From CAZHGD01 sp964531735 (GTDB lineage: Bacteria > Armatimonadota > UBA10988), in assembly GCA_964531735.1 (NCBI GenBank), contig CAZHGD010000023.1, positions 1-59,140 of the forward strand: a stretch of DNA of 59,140 bases. The letters are read 5' to 3'. This document shows positions 49,932-58,201 of the stretch, in pieces (the stretch's first letter is position 1; each line of letters begins with the position of its first letter). The notes beneath the pieces are model-generated. The model saw only the letters and a program-made list of their open reading frames with translations, was not told where the DNA came from and did no database searches. The position numbers were made by a program, and so were the translations under genes.

Positions 49932-51416
49932 ATGGCGGCAGTCAAGTGCTATATGGCGTTCGATCTCGGTGCGGAGAGCGGGCGCGGCATTCTGGGTCGG
50001 TTCGACGGGCGGCGGCTCGAGCTCGAAGTGGTCCACCGGTTCGCCAACCCGACCGTTCGCATCCTGGACACGCTGCACTGGGACACCCCGCGGCAGTTCG
50101 CTGAGTTGGTCGAGGCCCTGGGCATCTGCGCGCGCGACCACACCCGCGAGCTGGCCGGCATCGGTGTCGACACCTGGGGCGTGGACTTCGGTCTCTTCGG
50201 CCGCGACGGCTCGCTGCTCGGGCTGCCGGTGCACTACCGCGACGCGCGCACCGACGGCATGTTGGAGGCCGCTTTCGAGCGCGTCGGGCGCGAGCGGATC
50301 TTCGAGCGCACCGGCATCCAGTTCATGCAGCTCAACACGCTCTACCAGTTGCTGGCCATGCGCCTGGGCAACGCGCCGCAACTGGACGTGGCCGAGACCA
50401 TGCTGCTCATGCCCGACATCATGAACTACTGGTTCACGGGCCAGCAGACCAGCGAGGTCTCCATCGCCAGCACCACGCAGTGCTGGGACCCACGCACCAA
50501 GACTTGGTGCCACGACCTGCTCGCAGCGCTCGACATTCCGACGCGCATGATGCCCGCGGTGGTGCCGCCGGGCAGCGTCGTCGGTTCGCTGCTGCCCAGT
50601 CTGCAGCAGGCGACGGGGCTGGGTGCGGTGCCGGTCATCGCGCCCGCGTGCCATGACACCGGTTCGGCCGTGGCCGCCGTGCCGGCCACCGGTACGGCGC
50701 ACGCCTACCTCAGCTCGGGCACCTGGTCGCTGATGGGCATCGAGAGCCCGGAGCCGCTGATCAACGCGCAGACGCTGGGCCTCAACTTCACCAACGAGGG
50801 CGGCGTGTTCGGTACCATTCGCTTCCTCAAGAACATCATGGGCCTGTGGCTGGTCCAGGAGTGCCGCCGGTCGCTGGTCCGCGCCGGCAATGACCTCGAC
50901 TACGCCACACTGACCACGATGGCGGCCGAGGCCAAGCCGTTCGGGCCGGTGGTGGACCCGGACAACAGCGCCTTCCTCAACCCGACGGACATGCCGCAGG
51001 CCATGGCCGCGGTCTGCCGCGCGTCGGGCCAGGCGGCGCCCGACGGGACCGGCGCCACGATTCGGTGTTGTCTGGAGAGCCTGGCGCTCAAGTACCGCTG
51101 GGTGGTCGAGCGCCTGGAGGAAGTGCGCGGCTCGCGGATCGAGACCATCAACATCGTCGGCGGCGGCACGCAGAACAAGCTGCTGTCGCAGTTGACCGCC
51201 GATGCCACTGGTCGGCCGGTGGTGGCCGGTCCGGTGGAAGCCACGGCCACGGGCAACCTGCTGATGCAGGCTCTGGCCGACGGTGAGATCGGCTCGCTGG
51301 ACGACCTGCGCCAGGTGGTGCGCAACTCGTTCGAGTTGGAGGAGTTCGCGCCGGCCGCTGGTACCAGCCAGGCGTGGGACGCGGCCTACGAGCGGTTCGT
51401 CGGCCTGCTGGGCTAG
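49932..51416 (+). CDS. rhaB: Rhamnulokinase (FGGY family)
   Basis: A 494-residue sugar kinase. N-terminal ATP loop FDLGAESGRGILG, 'GIGVDTWGVDFGLF', 'PVHYRDARTDGM', and the RhaB-like 'QFMQLNTLYQLLAM' and 'PDIMNYWFTG'. The C-terminal FGGY domain has INIVGGGTQNKLLSQLTADA. It phosphorylates L-rhamnulose (or a related ketose) with ATP. GGGAGG lies upstream. No isomerase or aldolase is next to it. The neighbour is CorA, only 25 bases on, fitting Mg-ATP use only loosely. Confidence 0.87.
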   Translation: MAAVKCYMAFDLGAESGRGILGRFDGRRLELEVVHRFANPTVRILDTLHWDTPRQFAELVEALGICARDHTRELAGIGVDTWGVDFGLFGRDGSLLGLPVHYRDARTDGMLEAAFERVGRERIFERTGIQFMQLNTLYQLLAMRLGNAPQLDVAETMLLMPDIMNYWFTGQQTSEVSIASTTQCWDPRTKTWCHDLLAALDIPTRMMPAVVPPGSVVGSLLPSLQQATGLGAVPVIAPACHDTGSAVAAVPATGTAHAYLSSGTWSLMGIESPEPLINAQTLGLNFTNEGGVFGTIRFLKNIMGLWLVQECRRSLVRAGNDLDYATLTTMAAEAKPFGPVVDPDNSAFLNPTDMPQAMAAVCRASGQAAPDGTGATIRCCLESLALKYRWVVERLEEVRGSRIETINIVGGGTQNKLLSQLTADATGRPVVAGPVEATATGNLLMQALADGEIGSLDDLRQVVRNSFELEEFAPAAGTSQAWDAAYERFVGLLG

Positions 51417-51441
51417 GCCGAGCCCGCGAGGAGCGCAGGTC

Positions 51442-52488
51442 ATGGGCGCAGCCAAGCGCGGGCAGCCGCCGGGCACCGTCGTGTACACCGGCGTGGCGGT
51501 CACGCGCGATGTCACCATCCATGTCCTCGACTTCGATGAGACCGGCTGTCAGGTGCAGCCGGTCGAGCGGGCCGAGGACTGCGTGGCGTTCCGCGACTCG
51601 CCCGCGACCACTTGGCTGCGCGTGGACGGCGTCCACGATGTGTCGCTCGTCCAGTCGCTCGGCGAGGTGTTCGGCCTGCACCCGCTGGCCATCGAAGACA
51701 TCGCCAACGTGGCCCAACGCCCGAAGCTCGACGACTACGGCGAGTACCTGTTCGGGGTGCTCCGGCTGGCCCGCTACGACGAGGCCACCGGCCGCGTGCT
51801 GTTCGAGCAGGTCAGCCTGGTGCTCGGGGCGACCTGGGTGCTGTCGTTCCAGCAGGGCCGCCTGAGTGCGTTCGAAACCGTCCTGGCCGATGTGGAGCGG
51901 GGCCGTGGGCGGATCCGTGGCGCCGGGCCCGACTACCTGCTGTACCGGCTGATGGACGTGATGGTCGACGAGTACTTCGTCACGCTGGAGCAGCTTGGCG
52001 AGCGCGTGGAGGAGTTGCAGGGCCAGATCGTGGCCAGTCCGGAGCCGGCGCTGCTGCGCCAGGTGCAGGATCTGAAGCGCGACCTGATTCGGCTGCGACG
52101 CTCGGTCTGGCCGCTGCGCGAGGTGGTGGCGGCGCTCAGTCGGGCCGACCAGGACTGCGTGGCGACGGCCAACCGCGTCTACTTCAGCGATCTGTACGAC
52201 CACACCGTGCAGGTGATCGAGTTGACCGAGGGCGAGCTCGAACTGGTGTCGGACCTGCACGATCTGTACCTGAACGGCATCAGCAACCGCCTGAACGAGG
52301 TGATGAAGGTGCTGGCGGTGATCTCGACCACGATGCTCCCTTTGAACTTCCTGGCCGGGCTCTACGGGATGAACTTCGAGGCCATGCCAGGGCTCAAGGC
52401 GCCGTTCGGCTTCTGGGCCATGATCACGGTGATGGCCACCGCTTCGCTGTCCAGCTTGGCCTTCTTCCGGTGGCGCAGGTGGCTCTGA
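51442..52488 (+). CDS. corA: CorA-type magnesium/cobalt transporter
   Basis: A 348-residue channel subunit. The start at 51442 follows GAGGAG. Cytoplasmic funnel (~1-285) with the acidic helix-rich region, then TM1 with the pore motif YGMNF (MLPLNFLAGLYGMNFE), a short loop, and TM2 (FWAMITVMATASLSSLAFF). A conserved Lys/Arg-rich tail (RWRRWL) ends the protein. Forms a pentamer in the inner membrane. Confidence 0.94.
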   Translation: MGAAKRGQPPGTVVYTGVAVTRDVTIHVLDFDETGCQVQPVERAEDCVAFRDSPATTWLRVDGVHDVSLVQSLGEVFGLHPLAIEDIANVAQRPKLDDYGEYLFGVLRLARYDEATGRVLFEQVSLVLGATWVLSFQQGRLSAFETVLADVERGRGRIRGAGPDYLLYRLMDVMVDEYFVTLEQLGERVEELQGQIVASPEPALLRQVQDLKRDLIRLRRSVWPLREVVAALSRADQDCVATANRVYFSDLYDHTVQVIELTEGELELVSDLHDLYLNGISNRLNEVMKVLAVISTTMLPLNFLAGLYGMNFEAMPGLKAPFGFWAMITVMATASLSSLAFFRWRRWL

Positions 52489-52490
52489 GA

Positions 52491-53063
52491 CTACGGCTGC
52501 CCGAGCCCGTAGCGGCGAGCCAGTGGTCGGATGCGTAGGGCGGCGGCGGCGGCGGCGCAGCGGACGGTGGGTGACGCGTCGCGCTCCTCAGCGGCCAGCA
52601 AGGCGTTGGCGGCCAGGTCCAGTCCGGGGGGCAGGTCGTCGGCCTCGGCGGCGGTGCGGGAGGCCATTTCGCCGAGCGCGCGGGCGGCCGCGACGCGGCA
52701 CTCGGCGCGACGGTTGGTCAGCAGGATGCCCGCCAGCAGATCGACGACCCAGGCTTCGTCCAGTGAGACATCCCAGACGATCGTGCCGTCGGCCAACAGC
52801 GCCAGCGCGACCAGTTGCCGCTCGGACGGCGCCAGGCGCCACCACGCGCTGCTGCTGACCCGATGGGCGCGCCGGCAGGTGTCGACATGCGCGGCCAAGC
52901 GGTCCACATAGCGCTGGCGCGCCGCCGCCCGCTCGCTCCAGGCGCCCAGCGCCCCGGCGATCAGGGCGAGCACCGCGGCCACCAGCACCACTCGGCGGCG
53001 ATAGGGACGCCGCCGGCGGACCGCCGTTCTGGGCTCGACCGGCTTGGGACCCGGAGGGATCAC
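52491..53063 (-). CDS. Hypothetical single-pass membrane protein with HEAT-like repeats
   Basis: A 190-residue protein. The GTG start overlaps the folC stop (GTGA). The N-terminus is strongly basic (RRRRPYRRR), followed by one TM helix (VVLVAAVLALIAGALGAW). The rest is Ala-rich helix pairs such as ECRVAAARALGEMAS and PTVRCAAAAAALRIRP, as in HEAT repeats. No enzyme motif. It is the last gene of the metallophosphoesterase-folC operon. Confidence 0.6.
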   Translation of the reverse strand: MIPPGPKPVEPRTAVRRRRPYRRRVVLVAAVLALIAGALGAWSERAAARQRYVDRLAAHVDTCRRAHRVSSSAWWRLAPSERQLVALALLADGTIVWDVSLDEAWVVDLLAGILLTNRRAECRVAAARALGEMASRTAAEADDLPPGLDLAANALLAAEERDASPTVRCAAAAAALRIRPLARRYGLGQP

Positions 53064-54409
53064 AGCGCCGGCTCCCCGGGTGCCGCCAAGGCCAGCACGG
53101 CACCGACGAGATAGAGCGAGCCGGTGACCAGGATCAGGTCGTCGGGCGCGGCCCAGTCGCGGGCGACCTGCATCGCCTCCGCCGGCTCAGCAGCACAGGC
53201 CACTCGCGGCGCCCGCGCTGCCACGGTTGGGTAGAGCTGCTCGGCCGAGGCCGCGCGCGGGTTGCCGGGCACGCTGCTCACCACGATACCGTCTGCCAGC
53301 GGCGCGAGATGGGCCACCAGTCCGGCGAAGTCCTTGTCGTGGGCACTCCCGAGCACCAGGTAGCAGCGCCGCTGTCCGAACGCCGGCAGGGCGCGCGCGA
53401 TCCACGCGGCGGCATCGGGCGTGTGCGCGCCGTCCAGCACCACCAGCGGACGGTGGTCCACCACCTGGAGCCGGCCGGGCCAGGAGACCGTGGCCAGGCC
53501 ACGGCAGACCTCGTCGACCGACAGCGTCAAGTCGGTGGTGCGCACCGCTTCGTCGAGGACGGCCACGGCGACGCCGGCGTTCAGCCGCTGGTGGGCGCCG
53601 AGCAGCGGTAGCCGCAGCCGGGTGGTCTGGCCCTGCCAGTCCAGCCGGACCAGTTGGCCCGGCTGGTCATCGCCATCGGGCGGTGTCGCTTCAGCAGGCC
53701 ACGGCGCCAGTGGTTCGGCCACGCGCAGCGGCGCCTCGTGACGGGCCGCCACGGCGGCCAGCACCGCCGCGGCCGCCGGGTCCTGTGGCGCGCTGACCAC
53801 CGGCACGCCGGGCTTGATGATGCCGGCCTTCTCGCCGGCGATCTGCTCCAGTGTGGTGCCGAGCAGGGCCGTGTGCTCCAGCATCAGCGAGGTGATGGCG
53901 CAAACCTCGGGCGTGGCCACGTTGGTGGCGTCCAGGCGCCCGCCCAGCCCGACCTCCAGCACGGTCCACGCCACCGGCGCTTCGGCGAACGCCGTCAGGG
54001 CCAGCGCCGTCAGCAGATCGAAGTAGGTCAAGGGGCCGCCGACCGGGTCGGCCTGGTAGCGCTCGGCCACCGGCTGGAGGCGACGCGCAACCAGGTCGGC
54101 GAGGTGCTCTTCGCTGATGGGCCGACCGGCGAGGCGGATCCGCTCGCGTGGCGAGACCAGGTGCGGCGAGGTGTACAGACCCGTCCGCAGGCCGGCGGCG
54201 CGTAGCACCGCCTCGACCATGGCCGCTGTGGAGCCTTTACCCTTCGAGCCGGCAATATGGATGATGTGCCCGTGGCGCTCAGGGTGGCCGAGCAGCTCGA
54301 CCAGCCGTTCGACGCGTTCCAGCTTCACCTGCGCCCACTGGGCGGCGGCCAGCGAGCGCTCGAGGTTGGCATACTGATCCAGCCAGGCCTGGGCGGCGGA
54401 GTAGTTCAT
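53060..54409 (-). CDS. folC: Bifunctional dihydrofolate synthase / folylpolyglutamate synthase
   Basis: A 449-residue Mur-ligase-type enzyme adding glutamate to dihydropteroate and folates. P-loop HIAGSKGKGSTAAM, 'YTSPHLVSPRERI', 'VLEVGLGGRLDATN', 'LEHTALLGTTLEQIAGEKAG' and the C-terminal 'VLDGAHTPDAA' are all typical. ATGA overlaps at both ends link it with the metallophosphoesterase upstream and the membrane protein downstream. Confidence 0.95.
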   Translation of the reverse strand: MNYSAAQAWLDQYANLERSLAAAQWAQVKLERVERLVELLGHPERHGHIIHIAGSKGKGSTAAMVEAVLRAAGLRTGLYTSPHLVSPRERIRLAGRPISEEHLADLVARRLQPVAERYQADPVGGPLTYFDLLTALALTAFAEAPVAWTVLEVGLGGRLDATNVATPEVCAITSLMLEHTALLGTTLEQIAGEKAGIIKPGVPVVSAPQDPAAAAVLAAVAARHEAPLRVAEPLAPWPAEATPPDGDDQPGQLVRLDWQGQTTRLRLPLLGAHQRLNAGVAVAVLDEAVRTTDLTLSVDEVCRGLATVSWPGRLQVVDHRPLVVLDGAHTPDAAAWIARALPAFGQRRCYLVLGSAHDKDFAGLVAHLAPLADGIVVSSVPGNPRAASAEQLYPTVAARAPRVACAAEPAEAMQVARDWAAPDDLILVTGSLYLVGAVLALAAPGEPAL

Positions 54410-55143
54410 CGTCCGTGGTGCAGCCGGTTGCCCAGGAAGCTGGGCAGTCCTGCCAGGCGGATCTTGTCGGCCGCCTGGTCGACGTCATAGGGCAAGCGGC
54501 GGATGGTGACCTGCTGGGTGATGGTGTCGTAGACGGCGGCGGCCACGGCGGGGTTCTGGTCCCGCGGCTGCCCGCAACTGCCCGGGTTGATCACATAGCG
54601 GTGGCCCGGCAGAATGGTGATCTGGCCACCGTTGCGCAAGCGGGCATGCCCGACCGGTTGGCCGTCCGCTTGGCGGTACGCCTCGGCCAGGTGGGTGTGG
54701 CCGATGAAGATGACCTGGCTAGCGCTGGCCTTCAGCGTATCGGCGGCCAGGGCCGGCGTGGTCACGTAGAGCCATTGCCACGGGTCGGGCAGTGAGCTGT
54801 GCACCACCATGAAGTCCTCGATGCGCCGGGTTGGCGGCAGGGCCGCGAGCCACTCGCGGTGCCGCGGCTCGAGCGCGCGTGCGGTCCACTCGGCGGCGGC
54901 GCGGGCGTGCGGGTTGAACCAGGCGAGATCGACCATGCCGAGGCAGGCCTGGTCGTGGTTGCCGAACAGGCAGGTGGCCCCCAGCGCGCGAATGCGGTCG
55001 CAGCAGGCGTTGGGATCGGCGCCGTAGCCGACGATGTCGCCGGTGCAGAGGTAGACGTCGATGTCATCCGACGCGAAGCACTCCAGGACGGCGTTCAGGC
55101 CCTCCAGGTTGCCGTGGATGTCACCGAAGATGGCGTACCTCAT
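54406..55143 (-). CDS. Metallophosphoesterase (YfcE/ApaH-like)
   Basis: A 245-residue binuclear phosphoesterase: GDIHGN (metal 1), 'TGDIVGYGADP', GNHDQA, and the C-terminal GHTHLA and 'INPGSCGQPRD'. Close in style to calcineurin-like diesterases acting on nucleotides. First gene of a three-gene unit with folC. Its promoter is about 115-150 bases upstream. Confidence 0.88.
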   Translation of the reverse strand: MRYAIFGDIHGNLEGLNAVLECFASDDIDVYLCTGDIVGYGADPNACCDRIRALGATCLFGNHDQACLGMVDLAWFNPHARAAAEWTARALEPRHREWLAALPPTRRIEDFMVVHSSLPDPWQWLYVTTPALAADTLKASASQVIFIGHTHLAEAYRQADGQPVGHARLRNGGQITILPGHRYVINPGSCGQPRDQNPAVAAAVYDTITQQVTIRRLPYDVDQAADKIRLAGLPSFLGNRLHHGR

Positions 55144-55263
55144 GGCCGCCCCACGTCCGCTCTACCAATCTGCCGACCAGCGGGCCATGGGCAGTGGAGC
55201 GCTCGTCACCGGGCGCGACCCGCCGCCTGGACTGTGGGCCCGGGTCGGCGGGCGCACACGGCG

Positions 55264-55293
55264 GATTGTAGCACACGGCCGACGCCCATGACA
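55264..55293 (-). promoter_or_regulatory. Sigma-70 promoter of the metallophosphoesterase-folC operon
   Basis: On the minus strand TTGTCA, an 18-base spacer, then TACAAT. Transcription would start near 55257. Confidence 0.55.
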
Positions 55294-55324
55294 ACGCGGC
55301 GCTGGTTGGGCACAATGTGAGCGG

Positions 55325-55353
55325 TTCCAGGCGGCGCCAGCACCTGCTATACT
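55325..55353 (+). promoter_or_regulatory. Sigma-70 promoter of the nuoB pair
   Basis: TATACT at 55348-55353 with a weak -35 (TTCCAG) at a 17-base spacing, about 90 bases before the first nuoB start. It faces away from the folC promoter. Confidence 0.45.
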
Positions 55354-55442
55354 GACCGGTGCGCCGACGGACCGCCATCGCGCCGGCGGCGCCCGGACCC
55401 GGGTGGCGAGCGCGCGAGGAGCACAGCCGAGGCGTTTGGACC

Positions 55443-56042
55443 ATGAACAACGACTCTCAGGATCTGGACCAGCAGGTACTGACCACCCAGTTGAGCTGGA
55501 TGGTGCAATGGGCCGAGGAGCAGCAGGCGCGTCTGCGCCAAGTGGTTGACCAGGTCCTCACGGCCGACAACGTCGTCGGCCGGACCGTGCAGAGCGTGGA
55601 GCACTGGGCCCAACGCAACTCGGTCTTCCCGGCGTTGTTCGGGCTGGCTTGCTGCGCCATCGAGATGATGGCCGCCGGCGGCTCGCACTACGACATCGCC
55701 CGGTTCGGCAGCGAGGTCTTCCGGGCCTCACCGCGCCAGGCCGATCTGATGATCGTGGCCGGACGGGTGAGTTGGAAGATGGCGCCGGTCCTGCGGCACA
55801 TCTACGACCAGATGGCCGAGCCGAAGTGGGTCATCGCGATGGGCGCCTGCGCCAGCTCCGGTGGCGTGTTCAACAACTACGCCATCGTGCAGGGCGTGGA
55901 CCGGGTGGTGCCGGTCGACGTCTATGTGCCCGGCTGCCCGCCGCGCCCGGAGTTGCTGCTGCAAGGCATCTTCCTGCTGCAGGAGAAGATCGGCCGTGGC
56001 GAGAGCGCGCGCGAAGACGCGCTGCGCGCGGCGGCCGAGTGA
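55443..56042 (+). CDS. NuoB-like NADH dehydrogenase subunit B, paralogue 1
   Basis: A 199-residue protein of the complex I 20-kDa subunit family (also in hydrogenases). It carries the cysteines for cluster N2: Cys70-Cys71 (LACCAIEMM), Cys136 (GACASSGG) and Cys165 (VPGCPPRPE). The N-terminal ~45 residues are a charged, Gln-rich extension not needed in NuoB. Followed by a second paralogue after 16 bases. No nuoA, C or D is adjacent. Confidence 0.88.
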   Translation: MNNDSQDLDQQVLTTQLSWMVQWAEEQQARLRQVVDQVLTADNVVGRTVQSVEHWAQRNSVFPALFGLACCAIEMMAAGGSHYDIARFGSEVFRASPRQADLMIVAGRVSWKMAPVLRHIYDQMAEPKWVIAMGACASSGGVFNNYAIVQGVDRVVPVDVYVPGCPPRPELLLQGIFLLQEKIGRGESAREDALRAAAE

Positions 56043-56058
56043 GAGAGGCAAGGTGGTC

Positions 56059-56673
56059 ATGAGCGAGGGCAGTCCAGCGGCGACGAACGGTCACGCCGCG
56101 GGGCAGTGGCCCGATAGCTTCGGGCTGGCCGAGGCGTTCCCGGATGGTGGCATCATGATGATGAACACCAACCACCTCGACGACCTGATCAACACGGCGC
56201 GCGCCAACTCGCTGTGGTACATGACGTTCGGGTTGGCCTGTTGCGCCATCGAGATGATGGCCACCGCCGGACCGCGCTTCGATCTCGACCGGTTCGGCAT
56301 GATCCCGCGGGCCACACCGCGCCAGAGCGACCTCATGTTCGTGGCGGGCACCGTGGTCAAGAAGATGGCGCCGCGGGTGAAGCGGCTGTTCGACCAGATG
56401 GCCGAGCCGCGCTATGTGATCGCCATGGGCACCTGCGCCACCATGGGCGGCCCGTTCCAGGACAGCTACAGCGTGCTGATGGGCGCCGACCAGATCATCC
56501 CGGTGGATGTCTACATCCCGTTCTGCCCGCCGCGGCCCGAGGCGCTGTTGCACGGCATCTTCCAACTCCAGCGCAAGATCCGGCACTCGCGCTACCACCA
56601 CGCGCGCAGCCCGTCGCCCCTGGGCCGCCTCCTGCGCGGCTTGCTCGACCGCGCCGAAGAACCCGAAGCCTGA
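56059..56673 (+). CDS. NuoB-like NADH dehydrogenase subunit B, paralogue 2
   Basis: A 204-residue homologue of the gene just before it. Cluster cysteines Cys61-Cys62 (LACCAIEMM), Cys126 (GTCATMGG) and Cys156 are all kept, but the fourth lies in IPFCPPRPE, where the usual Gly before Cys is Phe. The C-terminus is His/Arg-rich (RKIRHSRYHHARS). GAGAGGCAAGG precedes the ATG. The two paralogues differ enough to be an old duplication. Confidence 0.88.
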   Translation: MSEGSPAATNGHAAGQWPDSFGLAEAFPDGGIMMMNTNHLDDLINTARANSLWYMTFGLACCAIEMMATAGPRFDLDRFGMIPRATPRQSDLMFVAGTVVKKMAPRVKRLFDQMAEPRYVIAMGTCATMGGPFQDSYSVLMGADQIIPVDVYIPFCPPRPEALLHGIFQLQRKIRHSRYHHARSPSPLGRLLRGLLDRAEEPEA

Positions 56674-56796
56674 GTCGCCCCCGACACTGGACTCGCCTCC
56701 GCGCCGCACCGCGTGGTGCGCTGGAGGCAACATCCGGCGCCTCTGTGTCGTTGCGGGCGAAACGTGGTGGCCCGGCGCCATCGCGAGGGCGCGAAG

Positions 56797-56825
56797 TTGA
56801 CGGTCGGCGAGCCGCCGGCTATAAT
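56797..56825 (+). promoter_or_regulatory. Strong sigma-70 promoter
   Basis: TTGACG, exactly 17 bases, TATAAT. It lies 55 bases before the start of the sigma-54-like gene, so that gene is expressed by housekeeping sigma factor and not as part of the nuoB message. Confidence 0.8.
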
Positions 56826-56879
56826 CCGCCTGTCCGAGACCTGCAAGCAAACTGCCAGACACAGGGCAGGAGGATAGCG

Positions 56880-58178
56880 ATGCCGCGACCGGAGGTCCGG
56901 GTACGCGTCGAGGTGAAGCCGCAACTGATCGTCCGCCGGCCGCCGCGGCAGTTGATCGACCTCCTCGACAAACCCGAAGACGAGTTCCGCGACTACGTGC
57001 ATCACGTGGAAGAGAGCGCCGTCTTCAAGCGCCTCGTCGAGGCCGGAGCGGTGCGGCGCGTCAAGAGCCGCGGGCGCGTGCCGCGCGACAAGTACGAAGA
57101 GTACATGGACGTCCAACTGATGCAGTTCCTGCGTCAGTACCGCATCACCCGCCACGCCGAATGGGAACGCGACTTCCTCGACCGCAGCGCTCCGGAGCAC
57201 ATGCCGCGCCTGGCCGAAAAGTACAATGCGCCGGCCGACCGGCTGCGCAAGATGATCGAGTACTACCAGCGCGTCACCTCGGACAGCTACGGCAGCGACG
57301 GCTACAGTGGCGGCAGCTATGGCACCGAAGAGCCCGACTACGTCGAACTGATCCCCTCGCGGGCGGATGTCGATGTCACCGACAACATCGTGCTGATGCG
57401 CGAGTTCGTTGAAGCCTACACGGTGAGCGAGGTGGACTTCGTCCGGGACTTCATGCAGGGCGACCTGCCCGCGCCGGTCCTGGCCGACCGCTATGGCGCG
57501 CCGCTCGAAGAGGTCGAGGAGATCCTCGAGGTGCTGGGCCGGTTGCACATCGTCGACACCTTCGTCACCGGCGCCGCGACCTCGGAAGCCGCCTCGCGCG
57601 CGGTGCCGCAGGTGCCCGAGGCGCTGCGGCCGGTGGCCCGCGTGTTGCTCACCGACAACGGCCGCTGCGTGGCGATCCAGTTCAGCGACGACAGCGTCTA
57701 CGCCGAGCGCTACCGCACCAGCCCCAACGCGGTGTCGCGCCTGGCCGCGCTGCCCGAGTCCGATCAGGCCGAGCAACTGCTGCTGGAGCTGCAGTGGATC
57801 AACCAGCGCAAGACGCTGCTCTGCCGCTTGGTCATGGCGGTCTGCGCGTTCCAGTACCGCTACCTGTTGACCGGTGACGTGAACGCGCTGAAGCCCCTGG
57901 CCCAGGCCGACACGGCGCGCGACCTGGGCGAGGACGAGGCGACCATCTGCCGGCTCCTGCGCGACAAGTTCGTGGCCACACCCTATGGCGTGATCGAGCT
58001 GAAGTTCCTGTTCCAGAAGAAGACCGACGTCGTGCGGCGGCTGGTCGACCGGAATCCCGAGCTGACCGACAATGCCATCCGGCGGATCCTCGAGACCGAG
58101 TACCAGACGAAGATCTCGCGCCGCACGGTGGCCTACCACCGGCTCAAGTTCCAGCGCACCGACGACGGTGCCGGCTAG
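56880..58178 (+). CDS. Divergent sigma-54 (RpoN)-like protein
   Basis: A 432-residue protein. The ATG follows AGGAGG by 6 bases. Longer readings into the nuoB2 region are out of context. The C-terminal third matches the sigma-54 core-binding/DNA-binding end: 'DLGEDEATICRLLRDKFV', ATPYGVIELKFLF (compare TPRGLFELKYFF), 'LTDNAIRRILETEY', and an RpoN-box-like SRRTVAYHRL (413-422; consensus ARRTVAKYRE, 6 of 10). The N-terminus lacks the Gln-rich region I that binds enhancer proteins. Instead there are two helical modules, each near 'VLADRYGAPLEEVEEIL'. A Gly/Ser/Tyr linker sits near 140. It could be an unusual sigma factor or a non-sigma DNA-binding derivative. Confidence 0.7.
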   Translation: MPRPEVRVRVEVKPQLIVRRPPRQLIDLLDKPEDEFRDYVHHVEESAVFKRLVEAGAVRRVKSRGRVPRDKYEEYMDVQLMQFLRQYRITRHAEWERDFLDRSAPEHMPRLAEKYNAPADRLRKMIEYYQRVTSDSYGSDGYSGGSYGTEEPDYVELIPSRADVDVTDNIVLMREFVEAYTVSEVDFVRDFMQGDLPAPVLADRYGAPLEEVEEILEVLGRLHIVDTFVTGAATSEAASRAVPQVPEALRPVARVLLTDNGRCVAIQFSDDSVYAERYRTSPNAVSRLAALPESDQAEQLLLELQWINQRKTLLCRLVMAVCAFQYRYLLTGDVNALKPLAQADTARDLGEDEATICRLLRDKFVATPYGVIELKFLFQKKTDVVRRLVDRNPELTDNAIRRILETEYQTKISRRTVAYHRLKFQRTDDGAG

Positions 58179-58201
58179 CGCGCGGCGAGCGGCGGTGACG
58201 C

